From positions 476,001 through 540,000 of the forward strand of contig NZ_CP152050.1 of NCBI RefSeq assembly GCF_038632915.1: DNA of 64,000 bases, written 5' to 3'. This DNA comes from Paenisporosarcina sp. FSL H8-0542 (lineage in GTDB: Bacteria; Bacillota; Bacilli; Bacillales_A; Planococcaceae). Under the pieces are notes generated by a model. The model was not told where the DNA came from and ran no database searches. It saw only the letters and a list, made by a program, of their open reading frames with translations. The position numbers and the translations under genes were made by a program. This document shows, one piece after another, positions 48,977 to 58,809 of the stretch (within the stretch, counting starts at the first letter, position 1; every line of letters begins with the position of its first letter).

Positions 48977-49309
48977 GAACATAACGGTTTGTTCAATTTT
49001 TTAGGGTAGGATGTTTAGTTTCAAACATCAAAAATGTGAGCTATCACAATAGCCTCGTTCTCAATAAGAACTTTACAAAGGCTACCAACAGGTCACAAGA
49101 GACAGCGTGATGCATACGCTTTGAACATGCTCCCCACTGATCGAACCGCTCGGCAAAAGACCGGGCTTTCCTTTAAATATAAGTCCCCTCTGATAACTCT
49201 ACAGAGAATTTTAAGTAACGGAAACGTTCCTCGTATAGGCTCGAATTTGCCGCAACTTCATCTGAAAATGTAACCATTTGTCAAATGTAAACAAAAAGGA
49301 GATTAAATT
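48977..49309 (+). ncRNA. long structured leader of cshA
   Basis: A 333-bp gap without ORFs holds a series of local hairpins: GATGTTT/AAACATC (49010-49029), AGCGT/ACGCT (49104-49120), GCTCGG/CCGGGC (49148-49166), CTCTG/CAGAG (49188-49206) and AACG-GAAA-CGTT with a GNRA tetraloop (49217-49228). No T tract follows any of them, so they are not simple terminators. I infer an RNA leader that may be cold-responsive or CshA-autoregulated; no known RNA family is recognised. Confidence 0.45.
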
Positions 49310-50854
49310 TTGACAAATTTTTCAGAATTAAATATTAGCGAATCAACATTAAAATCCGTAAAACGTATGGGTTTTGAAGAAGCAACACCAATCCAAGAAG
49401 GTACAATCAAATTTGCAATGGAAGGCCGCGATATTATCGGTCAAGCACAAACAGGAACTGGTAAAACAGCAGCGTTTGGTATTCCGTTGGTTGAAAAGGT
49501 TGACCCAAAAAACTCTAACATCCAAGGTTTAATTATTGCACCGACTCGTGAATTGGCGATTCAAGTTTCAGAAGAACTTTACAAAATCGGCCAAGACAAA
49601 CGTGTGAAAATTTTATCTGTATATGGTGGACAAGAAATCGGACGTCAAATCCGTGCATTGAAAAATAACCCACATGTAATCGTCGGTACACCTGGTCGTA
49701 TTCTTGATCATATTAACCGTCGTACATTGAAACTTGATAACGTTCAAACGCTTATTTTAGACGAAGCGGATGAAATGTTAAACATGGGCTTCATTGAAGA
49801 TATCAACACAATTATGGAAAGTGTTCCAGCAGAACGTCAAACATTGCTGTTCTCGGCTACAATGCCAACACCAATCCGTAAAATTGCTGAGAAATTCATG
49901 AAAACGCCTGAAGTAGTTAAAATTCAATCAAAAGAAATGACAGTTGAAAACATCGAGCAATTTTTCGTTAAATCGCATGAGCGTGAAAAATTCGATATCC
50001 TTTCTCGTGTTATTAACGTACACCAACCTGAACTTGCAATTATCTTCGGTCGTACAAAACGTCGCGTAGACGAATTGTCACATGCTCTAAGCATCCGTGG
50101 TTATTTAGCAGAAGGTATTCATGGTGATTTAAGCCAAGCGAAACGTATGTCAGTTCTTCGTCAATTTAAAGAAAACAAAATTGACATCCTTGTTGCAACA
50201 GACGTAGCTGCTCGTGGACTTGATATCTCTGGTGTTACTCACGTTTACAACTATGATATTCCACAAGATCCTGAAAGCTATGTTCACCGTATCGGTCGTA
50301 CTGGCCGTGCAGGTAAAAGTGGTGTGGCAGTAACTTTCGTTACTCCACGTGAAATGGGTTACTTACGTATCGTTGAAGAAACAACGAAAAAACGTATGTC
50401 ACCACTTCGTCCACCAAGCTCAGATGAGGCATTAATTGGTCAACAGCGTTTAGCGGTTGAATCATTATCTGAAATTGTAGACAAAAACAATATCGGTGAT
50501 TACCGTTCATTCGCAACGGAATTACTTGAGAAATATGAAGCAGTTGACGTAATCGCTGCTGCATTGAAATCAATGACTCGCGAACCAAGTGATACACCTG
50601 TATCAATCTCTGAAGAACGCCCATTGCCAGCTCGTAAAGAGCGCAGCGGTGGTGGCGGACGCAGCGGCGGCGGTGGCTATAAAGGCAACAACCGTAGCGG
50701 TGGAGGCAGATCTTCTTCAGGTTCAGGTCGTAGCTCAGATCGTGGTCCATCTCGCCGTACTGGCGGTCGTGACGGAGCTTCTTCTTCTTCTTCACGTGAG
50801 GGCTCTTCAAGCCGCGGTGGACGTCCACGTACATCTTCACGTCGTGAAAGCTAA
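49310..50854 (+). CDS. cshA: DEAD-box RNA helicase CshA
   Basis: A 514-residue ATP-dependent RNA helicase of RNA turnover and cold adaptation. Helicase motifs in order: [40 protein letters not shown] and HRIGRTGR. The C-terminal 80 residues are an RGG/SG-rich disordered tail ([26 protein letters not shown]). The TTG start follows AAAGGAG. The position upstream of ydbS-ydbT matches B. subtilis. CshA associates with RNase Y and the degradosome. Confidence 0.97.
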   Translation: MTNFSELNISESTLKSVKRMGFEEATPIQEGTIKFAMEGRDIIGQAQTGTGKTAAFGIPLVEKVDPKNSNIQGLIIAPTRELAIQVSEELYKIGQDKRVKILSVYGGQEIGRQIRALKNNPHVIVGTPGRILDHINRRTLKLDNVQTLILDEADEMLNMGFIEDINTIMESVPAERQTLLFSATMPTPIRKIAEKFMKTPEVVKIQSKEMTVENIEQFFVKSHEREKFDILSRVINVHQPELAIIFGRTKRRVDELSHALSIRGYLAEGIHGDLSQAKRMSVLRQFKENKIDILVATDVAARGLDISGVTHVYNYDIPQDPESYVHRIGRTGRAGKSGVAVTFVTPREMGYLRIVEETTKKRMSPLRPPSSDEALIGQQRLAVESLSEIVDKNNIGDYRSFATELLEKYEAVDVIAAALKSMTREPSDTPVSISEERPLPARKERSGGGGRSGGGGYKGNNRSGGGRSSSGSGRSSDRGPSRRTGGRDGASSSSSREGSSSRGGRPRTSSRRES

Positions 50855-50862
50855 TTAAATTT

Positions 50863-50897
50863 CAAAAACCACAGTCCTTATGGGCTGTGGTTTTTTT
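50863..50897 (+). terminator. intrinsic terminator of cshA
   Basis: AAAAACCACAGTCC and GGGCTGTGGTTTTTTT. Confidence 0.92.
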
Positions 50898-50910
50898 AGA
50901 TTGTGAATGG

Positions 50911-50955
50911 TTGAAACGCGAATAGAAGGCTTGCAACCGCGAATAGACAACCCAG
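50911..50955 (+). repeat. two units of a 21-bp-period repeat
   Basis: CGCGAATAGA occurs at 50918 and 50939, 21 bp apart; related GAATAGA units are at 10064 and 10085. Confidence 0.45.
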
Positions 50956-51040
50956 AACTGATAATACATCTCTACCAGTATCTTTTTTATGAAACGTTTT
51001 TACTGTAGAATCGTATGCATAGTAGAAAGTAGGTGTTCAC

Positions 51041-51520
51041 ATGAGAAATGAACCAATTAATCAGATCTCACCAAAAGGATTAAAGGTATGGAGATTGTAC
51101 GGCTTGATGCATTCCGCCATTATATGGTTATTGGCAATAGGTGCCGGAGTCTTAAATTGGTGGTTGGAAGGGCCATGGTGGGTATGGGTTATTTGTGTAG
51201 TGCTTCCTATACTATATACATACATATTTGTTTATTTTTTTCCTAAATTACGATGGCTTCGTTGGAGATATGAAGTTAGGGAACAGGAAATTGAACTTCA
51301 GCACGGACTCTTTGTCATCAAGCGGACACTAGTGCCAATGGTTCGGGTCCAGCATGTAGATACGGAACAAGGACCCATTTTACGCAAATATGATTTAGCT
51401 TCTATTACAATCTCGACTGCTGCAACAAATCATACGATTCCGGCACTTATTACAAGTGAAGCGGACGAAATGAGAATTCGCATATCGACACTTGCAAGGG
51501 TGGCGGAAGATGATGTCTAA
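51041..51520 (+). CDS. ydbS: bacterial PH-domain membrane protein YdbS
   Basis: A 159-residue protein with two transmembrane segments (about 20-70) and a bPH2 domain (about 78-150: RWRYEVREQEIELQHGLF and VPMVRVQHVDTEQGPILRK). It overlaps ydbT by 11 bp. In B. subtilis YdbS and YdbT are linked to resistance to bacterial antimicrobials. A complex of the two is likely. Confidence 0.92.
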   Translation: MRNEPINQISPKGLKVWRLYGLMHSAIIWLLAIGAGVLNWWLEGPWWVWVICVVLPILYTYIFVYFFPKLRWLRWRYEVREQEIELQHGLFVIKRTLVPMVRVQHVDTEQGPILRKYDLASITISTAATNHTIPALITSEADEMRIRISTLARVAEDDV

Positions 51521-53030
51521 CGAACGTTTTAAACTCCATCCAATTTCAGCAGTGGTAAATTTCATTAAAGGCTTAAAGGATTTAATTTTACCGTTTGTCT
51601 TCATTTTTGTTGTAAATGGATTTCAAGGCGATTCCTCGGGAGGCGGCCATTGGACGGATTTTGTTCCTTATATTGTGGGGTTTTTGGTACTGGCGTTCAT
51701 TTTGGGTAGTGGAATCATCAAGTGGAAACGTTTTGTTTACTGGTTTGAAGAGGATGAATTACGGATTGAATATGGATTGTTTGTAAAGAAAAAACGCTAT
51801 ATTCCTTTTGAACGTATTCAAAGCTTGAACTATACCGAAAGTATTTTACATCGACCTTTCAAACTTGTAAAAGTAACGATTGAGACCGCTGGTTCAGGAT
51901 CTGCAAAAGAAGCAGAAGCAGAACTTACAGCCATCACCAGAGATAATGCAAAGCGGATCGAAACAGAATTGGCGAATGCAAAAAAACGTAAAACGTCTTT
52001 AACGAAAGCTGAAGTAACATTAACGGAAGATCAAAACCATGAATCGGACTTAGATTCTGCTGTTCCAATTTATAAAATGTCCATGAAGGATTTAATCATT
52101 CTGGCCACTACATCTGGAGGGATTGGTGTCGTATTCTCTGGGTTAGCTGTGTTCATGTCCCAGTTTTCGGATATCATTCCGTACAAGGAGATTTACGATG
52201 AGTTCGTTGTATTTCTGAAATTCGGCTTTTTCATTGTGGCAATTAGTATTTTTATGGTTTTATTGTTCGCATGGTTAATTTCCGTCATTCTGACGACTTT
52301 AAATTACTACCAATTTACGATTGTCCAGGAAAACGACCAGATTGTTTTAACTCGTGGTTTGCTGGAGAAGAAAAAAGTATCCATTCCAATTGGGCGTGTT
52401 CAAGGGATTCGTATTGTCGAGAATCCATTGCGCCAATTATTCGGCTATTGTACGGTTATTGTTGAAAGTGCGGGGGGTTCCCTAGAGGAACAAGATAAAA
52501 ACATAAAACTATTCCCACTTGTTAAAAAAAGTGTAATCAAACAACCGTTAAATCAATTGTTCGTAGATTTCGACTTTGAACCTGAATGGACATCTTCTCC
52601 AAAACAGGCTAAATCATTTTATTATCGTCTTGACTTCTTATGGATGATTCCCGTGATGGTTGCGGTCAGTTATTTTTACTATCCATATGGATTATTGTCA
52701 TTATTCCTGTTTCCGATTGTGATCCTATTGGCTCTATGGCAACATCATTCTGCTGCATTTGCACTTAATCGTAACCAGTTATCTTTGCGATACAGAGGGA
52801 TTAGTAAATACACGTTCTTCATCGAAAAGAAAAGAATGCAATCTCTTCAAATGAAACAAAGTCCTTTCCAAAAAAGAAAAAAGCTCGCTTCCATTCAAAC
52901 CACAATCAAGTCGGGAATGCTTGGAACAACTGCTAAAGTGGATCATTTAAACGTAAAAGATATTGAGGAAGTCATGACTTGGTACGAACCTTCCAAGTAT
53001 GAAGCGATAGAAAAAGGACAGCCACAATAA
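51510..53030 (+). CDS. ydbT: bacterial PH-domain membrane protein YdbT
   Basis: A 506-residue protein with three bPH2 domains (FEEDELRIEYGLFVKKKRYI, ENDQIVLTRGLLEKKKVSI, LNRNQLSLRYRGISKYTFF) between paired transmembrane segments. ATG 51510 (or 51513) lies behind GGTGG inside the end of ydbS. Probably assembles with YdbS at the membrane. Confidence 0.92.
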   Translation: MMSNERFKLHPISAVVNFIKGLKDLILPFVFIFVVNGFQGDSSGGGHWTDFVPYIVGFLVLAFILGSGIIKWKRFVYWFEEDELRIEYGLFVKKKRYIPFERIQSLNYTESILHRPFKLVKVTIETAGSGSAKEAEAELTAITRDNAKRIETELANAKKRKTSLTKAEVTLTEDQNHESDLDSAVPIYKMSMKDLIILATTSGGIGVVFSGLAVFMSQFSDIIPYKEIYDEFVVFLKFGFFIVAISIFMVLLFAWLISVILTTLNYYQFTIVQENDQIVLTRGLLEKKKVSIPIGRVQGIRIVENPLRQLFGYCTVIVESAGGSLEEQDKNIKLFPLVKKSVIKQPLNQLFVDFDFEPEWTSSPKQAKSFYYRLDFLWMIPVMVAVSYFYYPYGLLSLFLFPIVILLALWQHHSAAFALNRNQLSLRYRGISKYTFFIEKKRMQSLQMKQSPFQKRKKLASIQTTIKSGMLGTTAKVDHLNVKDIEEVMTWYEPSKYEAIEKGQPQ

Positions 53031-53048
53031 GGCTGTCCTATCTTTTTC
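53013..53048. terminator. bidirectional terminator
   Basis: AAAGGACAGCC and GGCTGTCCTATCTTTTT between convergent ydbT and ydcA. Confidence 0.88.
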
Positions 53049-53649
53049 TCTTTTTCCAGCTAATGATTCGTTGAGGATGGAAGTAACTAAGTCCAATCAG
53101 GAAACCAACAGCCAAACCGCTTAAATGAGCGGTAGCGTTAATGTTTGGTGTTAAGAAGGTCATGACGATACTGATGACAATGATCGGTAAAATGATTTGA
53201 CGAAGTTGGGGTAATGTTTTGCGTGCATAGTACACGAGTGCACCAAAAGCCCCGAGCAGTCCGTAAATAGCACCACTAGCACCGACATGAACATAATTAG
53301 CGTCTTGCAAAAGGAAAGTTGCAACGGTACCGAATAATCCAGCCATGAAATAAATGGTTAAAAAACGGACTTTTCCTGCAAGCTTTTCAAGTTCAGGTCC
53401 AAACAAATATAGTGAAAACATATTGAACAGTAAATGCATTAAACCTGCGTGCAAAAACATTGGCGTGATGAAACGCCACCATTGTCCATCGGAGATTAGG
53501 TAATTGACACCTGCTCCATAATTAAATAGCACTGGGCCAAGGACTGGGACTAATGTAAGCAAATGAATGATAACATTAAGGGCAATAATTGTAGAAACCA
53601 CTGGGTAAGACTTAATGTATTGTGAAAAATTTTCTGTACGACTAAACAT
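53038..53649 (-). CDS. ydcA: rhomboid family intramembrane serine protease
   Basis: A 203-residue GlpG-type rhomboid with six transmembrane segments. Catalytic Ser is in VGASGAIYGLLGA, His in ATAHLSGLAVG; WWRFITPMFLHAGLMHLLFN is the L1/TM2 signature. Start is ATG 53649 behind GAGGTG; a longer frame to 53928 is antisense to acpS and is rejected. The same position as B. subtilis ydcA. Substrates unknown. Confidence 0.93.
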   Translation of the reverse strand: MFSRTENFSQYIKSYPVVSTIIALNVIIHLLTLVPVLGPVLFNYGAGVNYLISDGQWWRFITPMFLHAGLMHLLFNMFSLYLFGPELEKLAGKVRFLTIYFMAGLFGTVATFLLQDANYVHVGASGAIYGLLGAFGALVYYARKTLPQLRQIILPIIVISIVMTFLTPNINATAHLSGLAVGFLIGLSYFHPQRIISWKKRKR

Positions 53650-53719
53650 GAATTCACCTCGAATTTCTATGTAAATATTATACCGTGAAAATGCCATGGG
53701 TTGAAAGGAGAAGTGTTGC

Positions 53720-54073
53720 ATGATTAAAGGAATTGGCTTGGATGTGACAGAAATTGAACGTATCAAAGATGCACATATGCTTACGACTAAATTTAAAAGC
53801 CGTATTCTGACTGTACGTGAATTGGAGCGCTTTACTAATTTGAAAGAAGCAAGACAACTTGAATTTTTAGCTGGTCGTTTTGCAGCGAAAGAAGCATTTG
53901 CAAAAGCATTAGGGACTGGCATAGGCAAGCATTGCAGCTTTCAGGATATTGAAGTGATTTCAAATAATGTGGGAAAACCTGTCCTGTATTTTAAAGGACA
54001 AGAAGTCAACGGTCATGTGAGTATTACACACACAAAACAATTCGCCGCTGCCCAAGTAATATTGGTTGAATAA
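53720..54073 (+). CDS. acpS: holo-[acyl-carrier-protein] synthase
   Basis: A 117-residue phosphopantetheinyl transferase that converts apo-ACP to holo-ACP. GIGLDVTEIERI holds the Mg-binding Asp and GRFAAKEAFAKALGTGIG the CoA site. AAGGAG precedes the ATG. Probably co-transcribed with ydcC and alr. Confidence 0.97.
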   Translation: MIKGIGLDVTEIERIKDAHMLTTKFKSRILTVRELERFTNLKEARQLEFLAGRFAAKEAFAKALGTGIGKHCSFQDIEVISNNVGKPVLYFKGQEVNGHVSITHTKQFAAAQVILVE

Positions 54074-54130
54074 TCCCTGTCCCTCTTTCATAAGATGTTT
54101 TAACGGATCGATATGAGAAAGGGTGGATTT

Positions 54131-55141
54131 ATGCGTAGCCGTTTATTTGCAGGGTTAGTTGTACTGTTAATGCTTTTGTTAACAGCATGTGGGGCAGAGT
54201 CAAAAGAAGATGTGTTGAAGAAGTTGAGTAGTAAATGGGTTGACACGAAAGGGTATGAGTTAGAAGCACAGATGCAAATCAGTACAGGTTCTGAACCACG
54301 TCTTTACGATGTCAGTGTGTGGCACACAAAACCAGAATTTTACCGAGTGAAAGTTAGTCAAGCGGAAGAAGATGTTTCACAAACGATTGTTCGAAATAAA
54401 GAAGGCGTATTTGTGATTACCCCTACATTAGGTAAGACTTACAAATTCCAGAGTGATTGGCCGGAAAAAAATAGCCAAGCCTATTTAATCGGGTCTTTAG
54501 CACAAGATATTAAAGCGGATAAAGAGTCAAAAATGACAGAAAACAAAAATTCGTATATCTTTGAAACAAAAACTAGAAACAGTCATCAAAAAATGTTGCC
54601 GACACAACAAATCCATATCAGTAAGAAAACATTACTTCCGACAAAAGTATCTATCTTAAATGATCAAAAACAAGAACAAATCTTGATTACTTTTGATAAG
54701 ATTACATTAGGAACTTCAAGAAGTGCTGCCGATTACAAAGCGGATATGCCTTCTGAAGAAAAAACAGAGAATGAAACTGCAAGTAAAGATGCTGAGGTAC
54801 CAGTATTCAAAACGCATTACCCTACTTTACAGTGGGAAGGCGTAGATAAGCTGGAGGAAAAAGTGATTAAAAATGATACACAAGAACGAGTAATCATGAC
54901 GTATGGTGGTAAAAAAGAGTTTACGCTCATTCAATCTCCAATTACGAAAAAATCTGTTGACTTAGTACCTGTTTTTGCTGCTGGCGACCCTGCCGATCTT
55001 GGATTTGCAATCGGGGCCATCACAGATCAATCAATCACTTGGGAACAGAACGGCATTCAATTCTTCTTAGCATCAGATTCGATGTCTCGTGAAGAAATGA
55101 TAACAGTGGCTTCATCGATGACTGCAGATGATTTAAAATAA
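54131..55141 (+). CDS. ydcC: LolA-like lipoprotein YdcC
   Basis: A 336-residue lipoprotein (signal LLMLLLTACGAES, lipid-modified Cys about residue 20) with a LolA/LolB-like beta-rich fold. TQQIHISKKTLLPTKVSI is the typical turn. B. subtilis YdcC occupies the same place ahead of alr and is expressed in the sporulation programme. ATG 54131 behind AAAGGGTGG. Function unknown. Confidence 0.9.
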   Translation: MRSRLFAGLVVLLMLLLTACGAESKEDVLKKLSSKWVDTKGYELEAQMQISTGSEPRLYDVSVWHTKPEFYRVKVSQAEEDVSQTIVRNKEGVFVITPTLGKTYKFQSDWPEKNSQAYLIGSLAQDIKADKESKMTENKNSYIFETKTRNSHQKMLPTQQIHISKKTLLPTKVSILNDQKQEQILITFDKITLGTSRSAADYKADMPSEEKTENETASKDAEVPVFKTHYPTLQWEGVDKLEEKVIKNDTQERVIMTYGGKKEFTLIQSPITKKSVDLVPVFAAGDPADLGFAIGAITDQSITWEQNGIQFFLASDSMSREEMITVASSMTADDLK

Positions 55142-55182
55142 AACAATTATTATAACTATCGTACTTTAAATGAGGTATAACC

Positions 55183-56292
55183 ATGCAACCAGCTAATTTT
55201 TATCGACCAACATTCGCACAAATTGATTTGAATGCAATAAAAATGAATATACTTAATCTGAAGAAACATATTGGTCCATCTAGTGATGTGATCGCGGTAG
55301 TAAAAGCAAATGCTTATGGACATGGTGATTATGAAGTTTCGACTGCTGCAATAGAAGCGGGGGCAAGCATGCTTGCCGTTGCCACACCAGATGAAGCGAT
55401 TCGATTGCGGGAAAGTGGCATCGAATCGCCCATTCTTGTGTTAGGTGCATCTCCCCCATCCTTTGCAAATGCTGCCAGCCAGCACGATATTATGCTTACC
55501 GTTTTTCAAAATGATTGGTTTCTTCACATTCCGTCCTTACCCAAAAAGCTGAAAATACATATTAAAATTGACACTGGCATGGGTAGGTTAGGTGTAACTA
55601 CGGAATCAGAATTAAGCACGCTTATTCAAACTATCAATCATCGACAAGATGTCGTGATTGATGGCGTCTTTACTCATTATGCGACGGCTGATGATGAAGA
55701 TATGGACCAATTTACACGTCAGCTAGAAAAGTTCAAAACGTTTTTGCATTGCTTTCCTGAAAAACCACGATGTATTCATACTGCGAACAGTGCAGCTGCA
55801 TTGATGCACAAAGAATCATTATTTGACGCAGTACGGTTTGGGATCTCGATGTACGGAATATCACCATCAGCATTTGTTGATAATGGACTTCCTTTTCCAT
55901 TGGAAAAAGCAATGAGTTTGCATACAGAAGTTGTGCATGTCAAAAAAGTGGCTAAAGGTTCTACCATCAGTTATGGTGCTACTTACACTGCCGATGAGGA
56001 AGAGTGGATAGCCACACTTCCAATCGGTTATGCGGATGGTATGCTCCGGGGGTTGAGTGGACAAGAAGTATTGATTCAAGGAAAACGCTTGCCGGTCATC
56101 GGAAGAATTTGTATGGACCAGTGTATGGTTCATCTGGATGGACATGTTCCGGTTGGCGAACCAGTTGTGTTAATTGGAAGACAAGGAAATGAACTAGTAA
56201 CCATTGAAGAGTGGGCACAGAAACTGCAAACAATATCGTACGAAATTCCTTGTGTACTGACGAATAGGGTGCCAAGGACATATCCGCAATAG
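55183..56292 (+). CDS. alr: alanine racemase
   Basis: A 369-residue PLP enzyme that supplies D-Ala for Ddl. The PLP lysine is in VIAVVKANAYGHG, GRLGV and RFGISMYGISP follow, and the second catalytic base Tyr is in SYGATYTADEEE. Position between ydcC and ndoAI equals that of B. subtilis alrA. Confidence 0.97.
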   Translation: MQPANFYRPTFAQIDLNAIKMNILNLKKHIGPSSDVIAVVKANAYGHGDYEVSTAAIEAGASMLAVATPDEAIRLRESGIESPILVLGASPPSFANAASQHDIMLTVFQNDWFLHIPSLPKKLKIHIKIDTGMGRLGVTTESELSTLIQTINHRQDVVIDGVFTHYATADDEDMDQFTRQLEKFKTFLHCFPEKPRCIHTANSAAALMHKESLFDAVRFGISMYGISPSAFVDNGLPFPLEKAMSLHTEVVHVKKVAKGSTISYGATYTADEEEWIATLPIGYADGMLRGLSGQEVLIQGKRLPVIGRICMDQCMVHLDGHVPVGEPVVLIGRQGNELVTIEEWAQKLQTISYEIPCVLTNRVPRTYPQ

Positions 56293-56422
56293 TGTTCGAC
56301 ATAAACCGACTAAACTAAAAATATTGTCAGATATTTTCCTTCTTTGTCTTCTCATACCAAGTTTTGAATGGTAAGATAGAAAAGTATTGAAAAGAGGGAC
56401 GGGTTTGTCGGAGGTGTTGACT

Positions 56423-56704
56423 GTGAATGAAAAGAGAGAAACAAAGGAAGTTATCGTAAAACTCCCACGAAAATTTGTGAACGATCTTGATAGACAGAAA
56501 GAGCAACAACTGGCTGAGCCAGGAGAGTTTGTTTATATTTCGACAAAAAAAGTGATTAAACATGTTCAACCCAATCTTATACGAGAAGCGATGATCAAGG
56601 GCTACGTGGAAATGTCCCATATCAACTTGTCAATTGCAAGCGAGTGTCTGCATTTGGAATACGAAGCGGAGCATACGGTGGAGCGTCTCGTAAGCGGAGG
56701 ATGA
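56423..56704 (+). CDS. ndoAI: antitoxin EndoAI (MazE-type)
   Basis: The 93-residue length equals that of B. subtilis NdoAI. The N-terminus ([16 protein letters not shown]) is a ribbon-helix-helix domain and the C-terminus ([17 protein letters not shown]) is the EndoA-binding tail. GTG 56423 lies eight bases after GGAGG; the TTG at 56387 has no such site. It neutralises EndoA, encoded five bases downstream. Confidence 0.95.
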   Translation: MNEKRETKEVIVKLPRKFVNDLDRQKEQQLAEPGEFVYISTKKVIKHVQPNLIREAMIKGYVEMSHINLSIASECLHLEYEAEHTVERLVSGG

Positions 56705-56708
56705 AATC

Positions 56709-57059
56709 TTGAACGTAAAACGTGGTGACGTTTTTTTTGCTGACTTATCACCAGTAGTCGGGTCTGAACAAGGTGGAACAAGGCCCGTTCTGGTGATACA
56801 AAACGATATCGGGAATCGTTTCAGCCCTACAGTCATCATTGCGGCTATCACTGCGCAAATTCAAAAAGCAAAATTACCAACACATGTAGAAATCAATGCT
56901 AAAAAGTATGGGTTTGAACGGGATTCTGTTATTTTGCTTGAACAATTGCGTACGATTGATAAATCGCGGCTGACGGATAAAATTACCCAGCTGGATGATG
57001 TACTGATGGAAGAAGTAGATGAGGCGCTTGAAATTAGTCTCGGCCTCGTAAAGTTTTAA
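56709..57059 (+). CDS. ndoA: mRNA interferase EndoA (MazF-type toxin)
   Basis: A 116-residue MazF endoribonuclease, nearly identical in pattern to B. subtilis EndoA, which cuts single-stranded [24 protein letters not shown] carries the catalytic Arg, and [13 protein letters not shown] is conserved. TTG start behind GGAGG. The pair sits directly upstream of the sigma-B module as in B. subtilis, but a terminator separates them. Confidence 0.97.
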   Translation: MNVKRGDVFFADLSPVVGSEQGGTRPVLVIQNDIGNRFSPTVIIAAITAQIQKAKLPTHVEINAKKYGFERDSVILLEQLRTIDKSRLTDKITQLDDVLMEEVDEALEISLGLVKF

Positions 57060-57074
57060 TCATACATAATAAAG

Positions 57075-57110
57075 GACATCGTGCGCAGATTTTGTGTACG
57101 ATGTTTTTTT
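57075..57110 (+). terminator. intrinsic terminator of ndoAI-ndoA
   Basis: ACATCGT and ACGATGT flank a loop and are followed by seven T, so the rsb genes need their own promoter. A TACAAT at 57152 is the only -10 candidate seen, with a poor -35. Confidence 0.8.
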
Positions 57111-57202
57111 GGTCCCAATTTAAAAAACGTGTGTAGTTGGCAATTTTCAGATACAATAGCAGGAACATATGAATTTGATTCGAGGAGGCTTCACCAAACT
57201 GT

Positions 57203-58033
57203 ATGAATAAACAGATGGCAACATTCATTCAAGATAATATAGATGAAATACTTGTCAGATGGCAGGAATTAATGAAAGACGATTCAGAGGAACGATTCTT
57301 TCAAATAATGTCGCAAGATGTCATCGACAAAACAAGTCGTGAATTTGCAGAGTTAATGATTTCCAACCTATTTGAAGGTGAGAAAAACTATGTGAATCGT
57401 CTGAACGAATTTACAAGCAAAGTTGTTCGTTTTGGCTGGTCAATCAGCTTTGTCATGAAAGCAATCACTCATTTTTCACAAGTTGTATACGATATGTTGG
57501 AACAAAATGAAACCATCACAGAGAGCAATATGAAGGAATATGTTTTGGTTTTCGCTAATTGGATTACACCTATGCGTGATGGCATTGTAGAAACGTATGC
57601 TAAAACATGGGAACGTACTGTGCAGTTGCAAAAAATTGCGTTACAGGAACTTTCAGCATCATTGATTCCGGTTTTTGACAAAATATCAGTTATGCCACTT
57701 GTCGGCACAATCGACACAGAGCGTGCAAAACTGATAATGGAAAACTTGTTGGACGGTGTCGTAAAACATCGTGCTGAAGTCGTGTTGCTGGATATAACGG
57801 GCGTACCAGTTGTGGATACAATGGTTGCACATCATATCATTCAGGCAGCAGACGCAGTTCGTTTAGTTGGGGCGAAGTGTATGTTGGTCGGAATTCGTCC
57901 TGAAATTGCACAAACAATCGTTACTTTAGGAATTAATTTGAAAGATTTCACTACTACAAGCACTTTGCAACGTGGTGTTGAACAAGCATTGGCATGGACA
58001 AACCGCAAAATCGTGGAGGTGGAAGAGGATTGA
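57203..58033 (+). CDS. rsbR: stressosome sensor RsbR
   Basis: A 276-residue protein with an N-terminal non-haem globin domain (about 1-135) and a STAS domain (about 155-270). The RsbT phosphorylation sites Thr172 and Thr206 align with Thr171 and Thr205 of B. subtilis RsbRA ([17 protein letters not shown]). RsbR and RsbS build the 1.8-MDa stressosome that holds RsbT until stress. Confidence 0.97.
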   Translation: MNKQMATFIQDNIDEILVRWQELMKDDSEERFFQIMSQDVIDKTSREFAELMISNLFEGEKNYVNRLNEFTSKVVRFGWSISFVMKAITHFSQVVYDMLEQNETITESNMKEYVLVFANWITPMRDGIVETYAKTWERTVQLQKIALQELSASLIPVFDKISVMPLVGTIDTERAKLIMENLLDGVVKHRAEVVLLDITGVPVVDTMVAHHIIQAADAVRLVGAKCMLVGIRPEIAQTIVTLGINLKDFTTTSTLQRGVEQALAWTNRKIVEVEED

Positions 58034-58392
58034 ACTTACGTATTCCAATTTTAAAATTAAAAGACTGTCTGATTGTTTCAATTCAATGGGAGCTTGATGA
58101 TCAAACGGCGTTACAATTCCAAGAAGATTTACTTACCAAGATGCATGAAACAAGTGCGCGTGGAGTAGTTATCGATTTAACACCAATCGACTTTATAGAC
58201 TCTTTTATCGCTAAAGTTCTAGGAGATGTCATCAGTATGTCTGGATTAATGGGTGCCAAAGTGGTTATTACAGGAATTCAGCCTGCGGTAGCAATTACAC
58301 TTATCGAATTGGGAATTCGTTTAGACGATGTGATGACAGCATTAGACTTAGAGAATGGTCTTGAAAAACTCCAACGAGAATTGGAGGCCTAA
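58030..58392 (+). CDS. rsbS: stressosome scaffold RsbS
   Basis: A 120-residue STAS protein with phosphorylation site Ser58 in [12 protein letters not shown]. The TTG start overlaps the rsbR stop and follows GGAGGTGG. Phosphorylation by RsbT releases RsbT to RsbU. Confidence 0.97.
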   Translation: MNLRIPILKLKDCLIVSIQWELDDQTALQFQEDLLTKMHETSARGVVIDLTPIDFIDSFIAKVLGDVISMSGLMGAKVVITGIQPAVAITLIELGIRLDDVMTALDLENGLEKLQRELEA

Positions 58393-58394
58393 GT

Positions 58395-58796
58395 ATGGGG
58401 TATCGGTCTTCTGTAGAAATTTTAACTGAGTGGGACATTGTTGCTGCTAGACAACTTGGTCGGAATGAAGCAAAAGAAGTGGGCTTCGGCACGGTTGATC
58501 AGGCACGTATCACAACAGCAATCAGTGAACTGGCTCGTAATATTTACTTATATGCGGGAAAAGGTAAAATCGAAATTGAACGTATATCAGAAGGCGGATC
58601 ATTTGGCATTATTATTATCGCATCAGACGAAGGACCGGGAATTCCCGATGTTCGTAAAGTGATGGAGGATGGCTTTTCTACTTCTGGTGGATTAGGTGCT
58701 GGTATGCCTGGAGTAAAACGTTTAATGGATGATTTTAAAATAGACACAGTTTTAGGTGAAGGAACCGTAATAAAAGCGACGAAGTGGATTCGTTAG
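58395..58796 (+). CDS. rsbT: stressosome kinase/switch RsbT
   Basis: A 133-residue GHKL serine kinase. LARNIYLYAGKG is the N box and SDEGPGIPDVRK the G1 box. It phosphorylates RsbR and RsbS, then activates RsbU. Two bases separate it from rsbS. Confidence 0.97.
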   Translation: MGYRSSVEILTEWDIVAARQLGRNEAKEVGFGTVDQARITTAISELARNIYLYAGKGKIEIERISEGGSFGIIIIASDEGPGIPDVRKVMEDGFSTSGGLGAGMPGVKRLMDDFKIDTVLGEGTVIKATKWIR

Positions 58797-58809
58797 GAGG
58801 TTAGATTAA

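Noticed and set aside
50340..50840. 166-residue ORF on the minus strand and an 89-residue ORF in another plus frame
   Set aside because: Both mirror the RGG-rich repeats of cshA; composition is that of a shadow frame.
53650..53928. N-terminal extension of the rhomboid protease
   Set aside because: Antisense to acpS; a good ribosome-binding site marks the ATG at 53649 and the typical rhomboid starts there.
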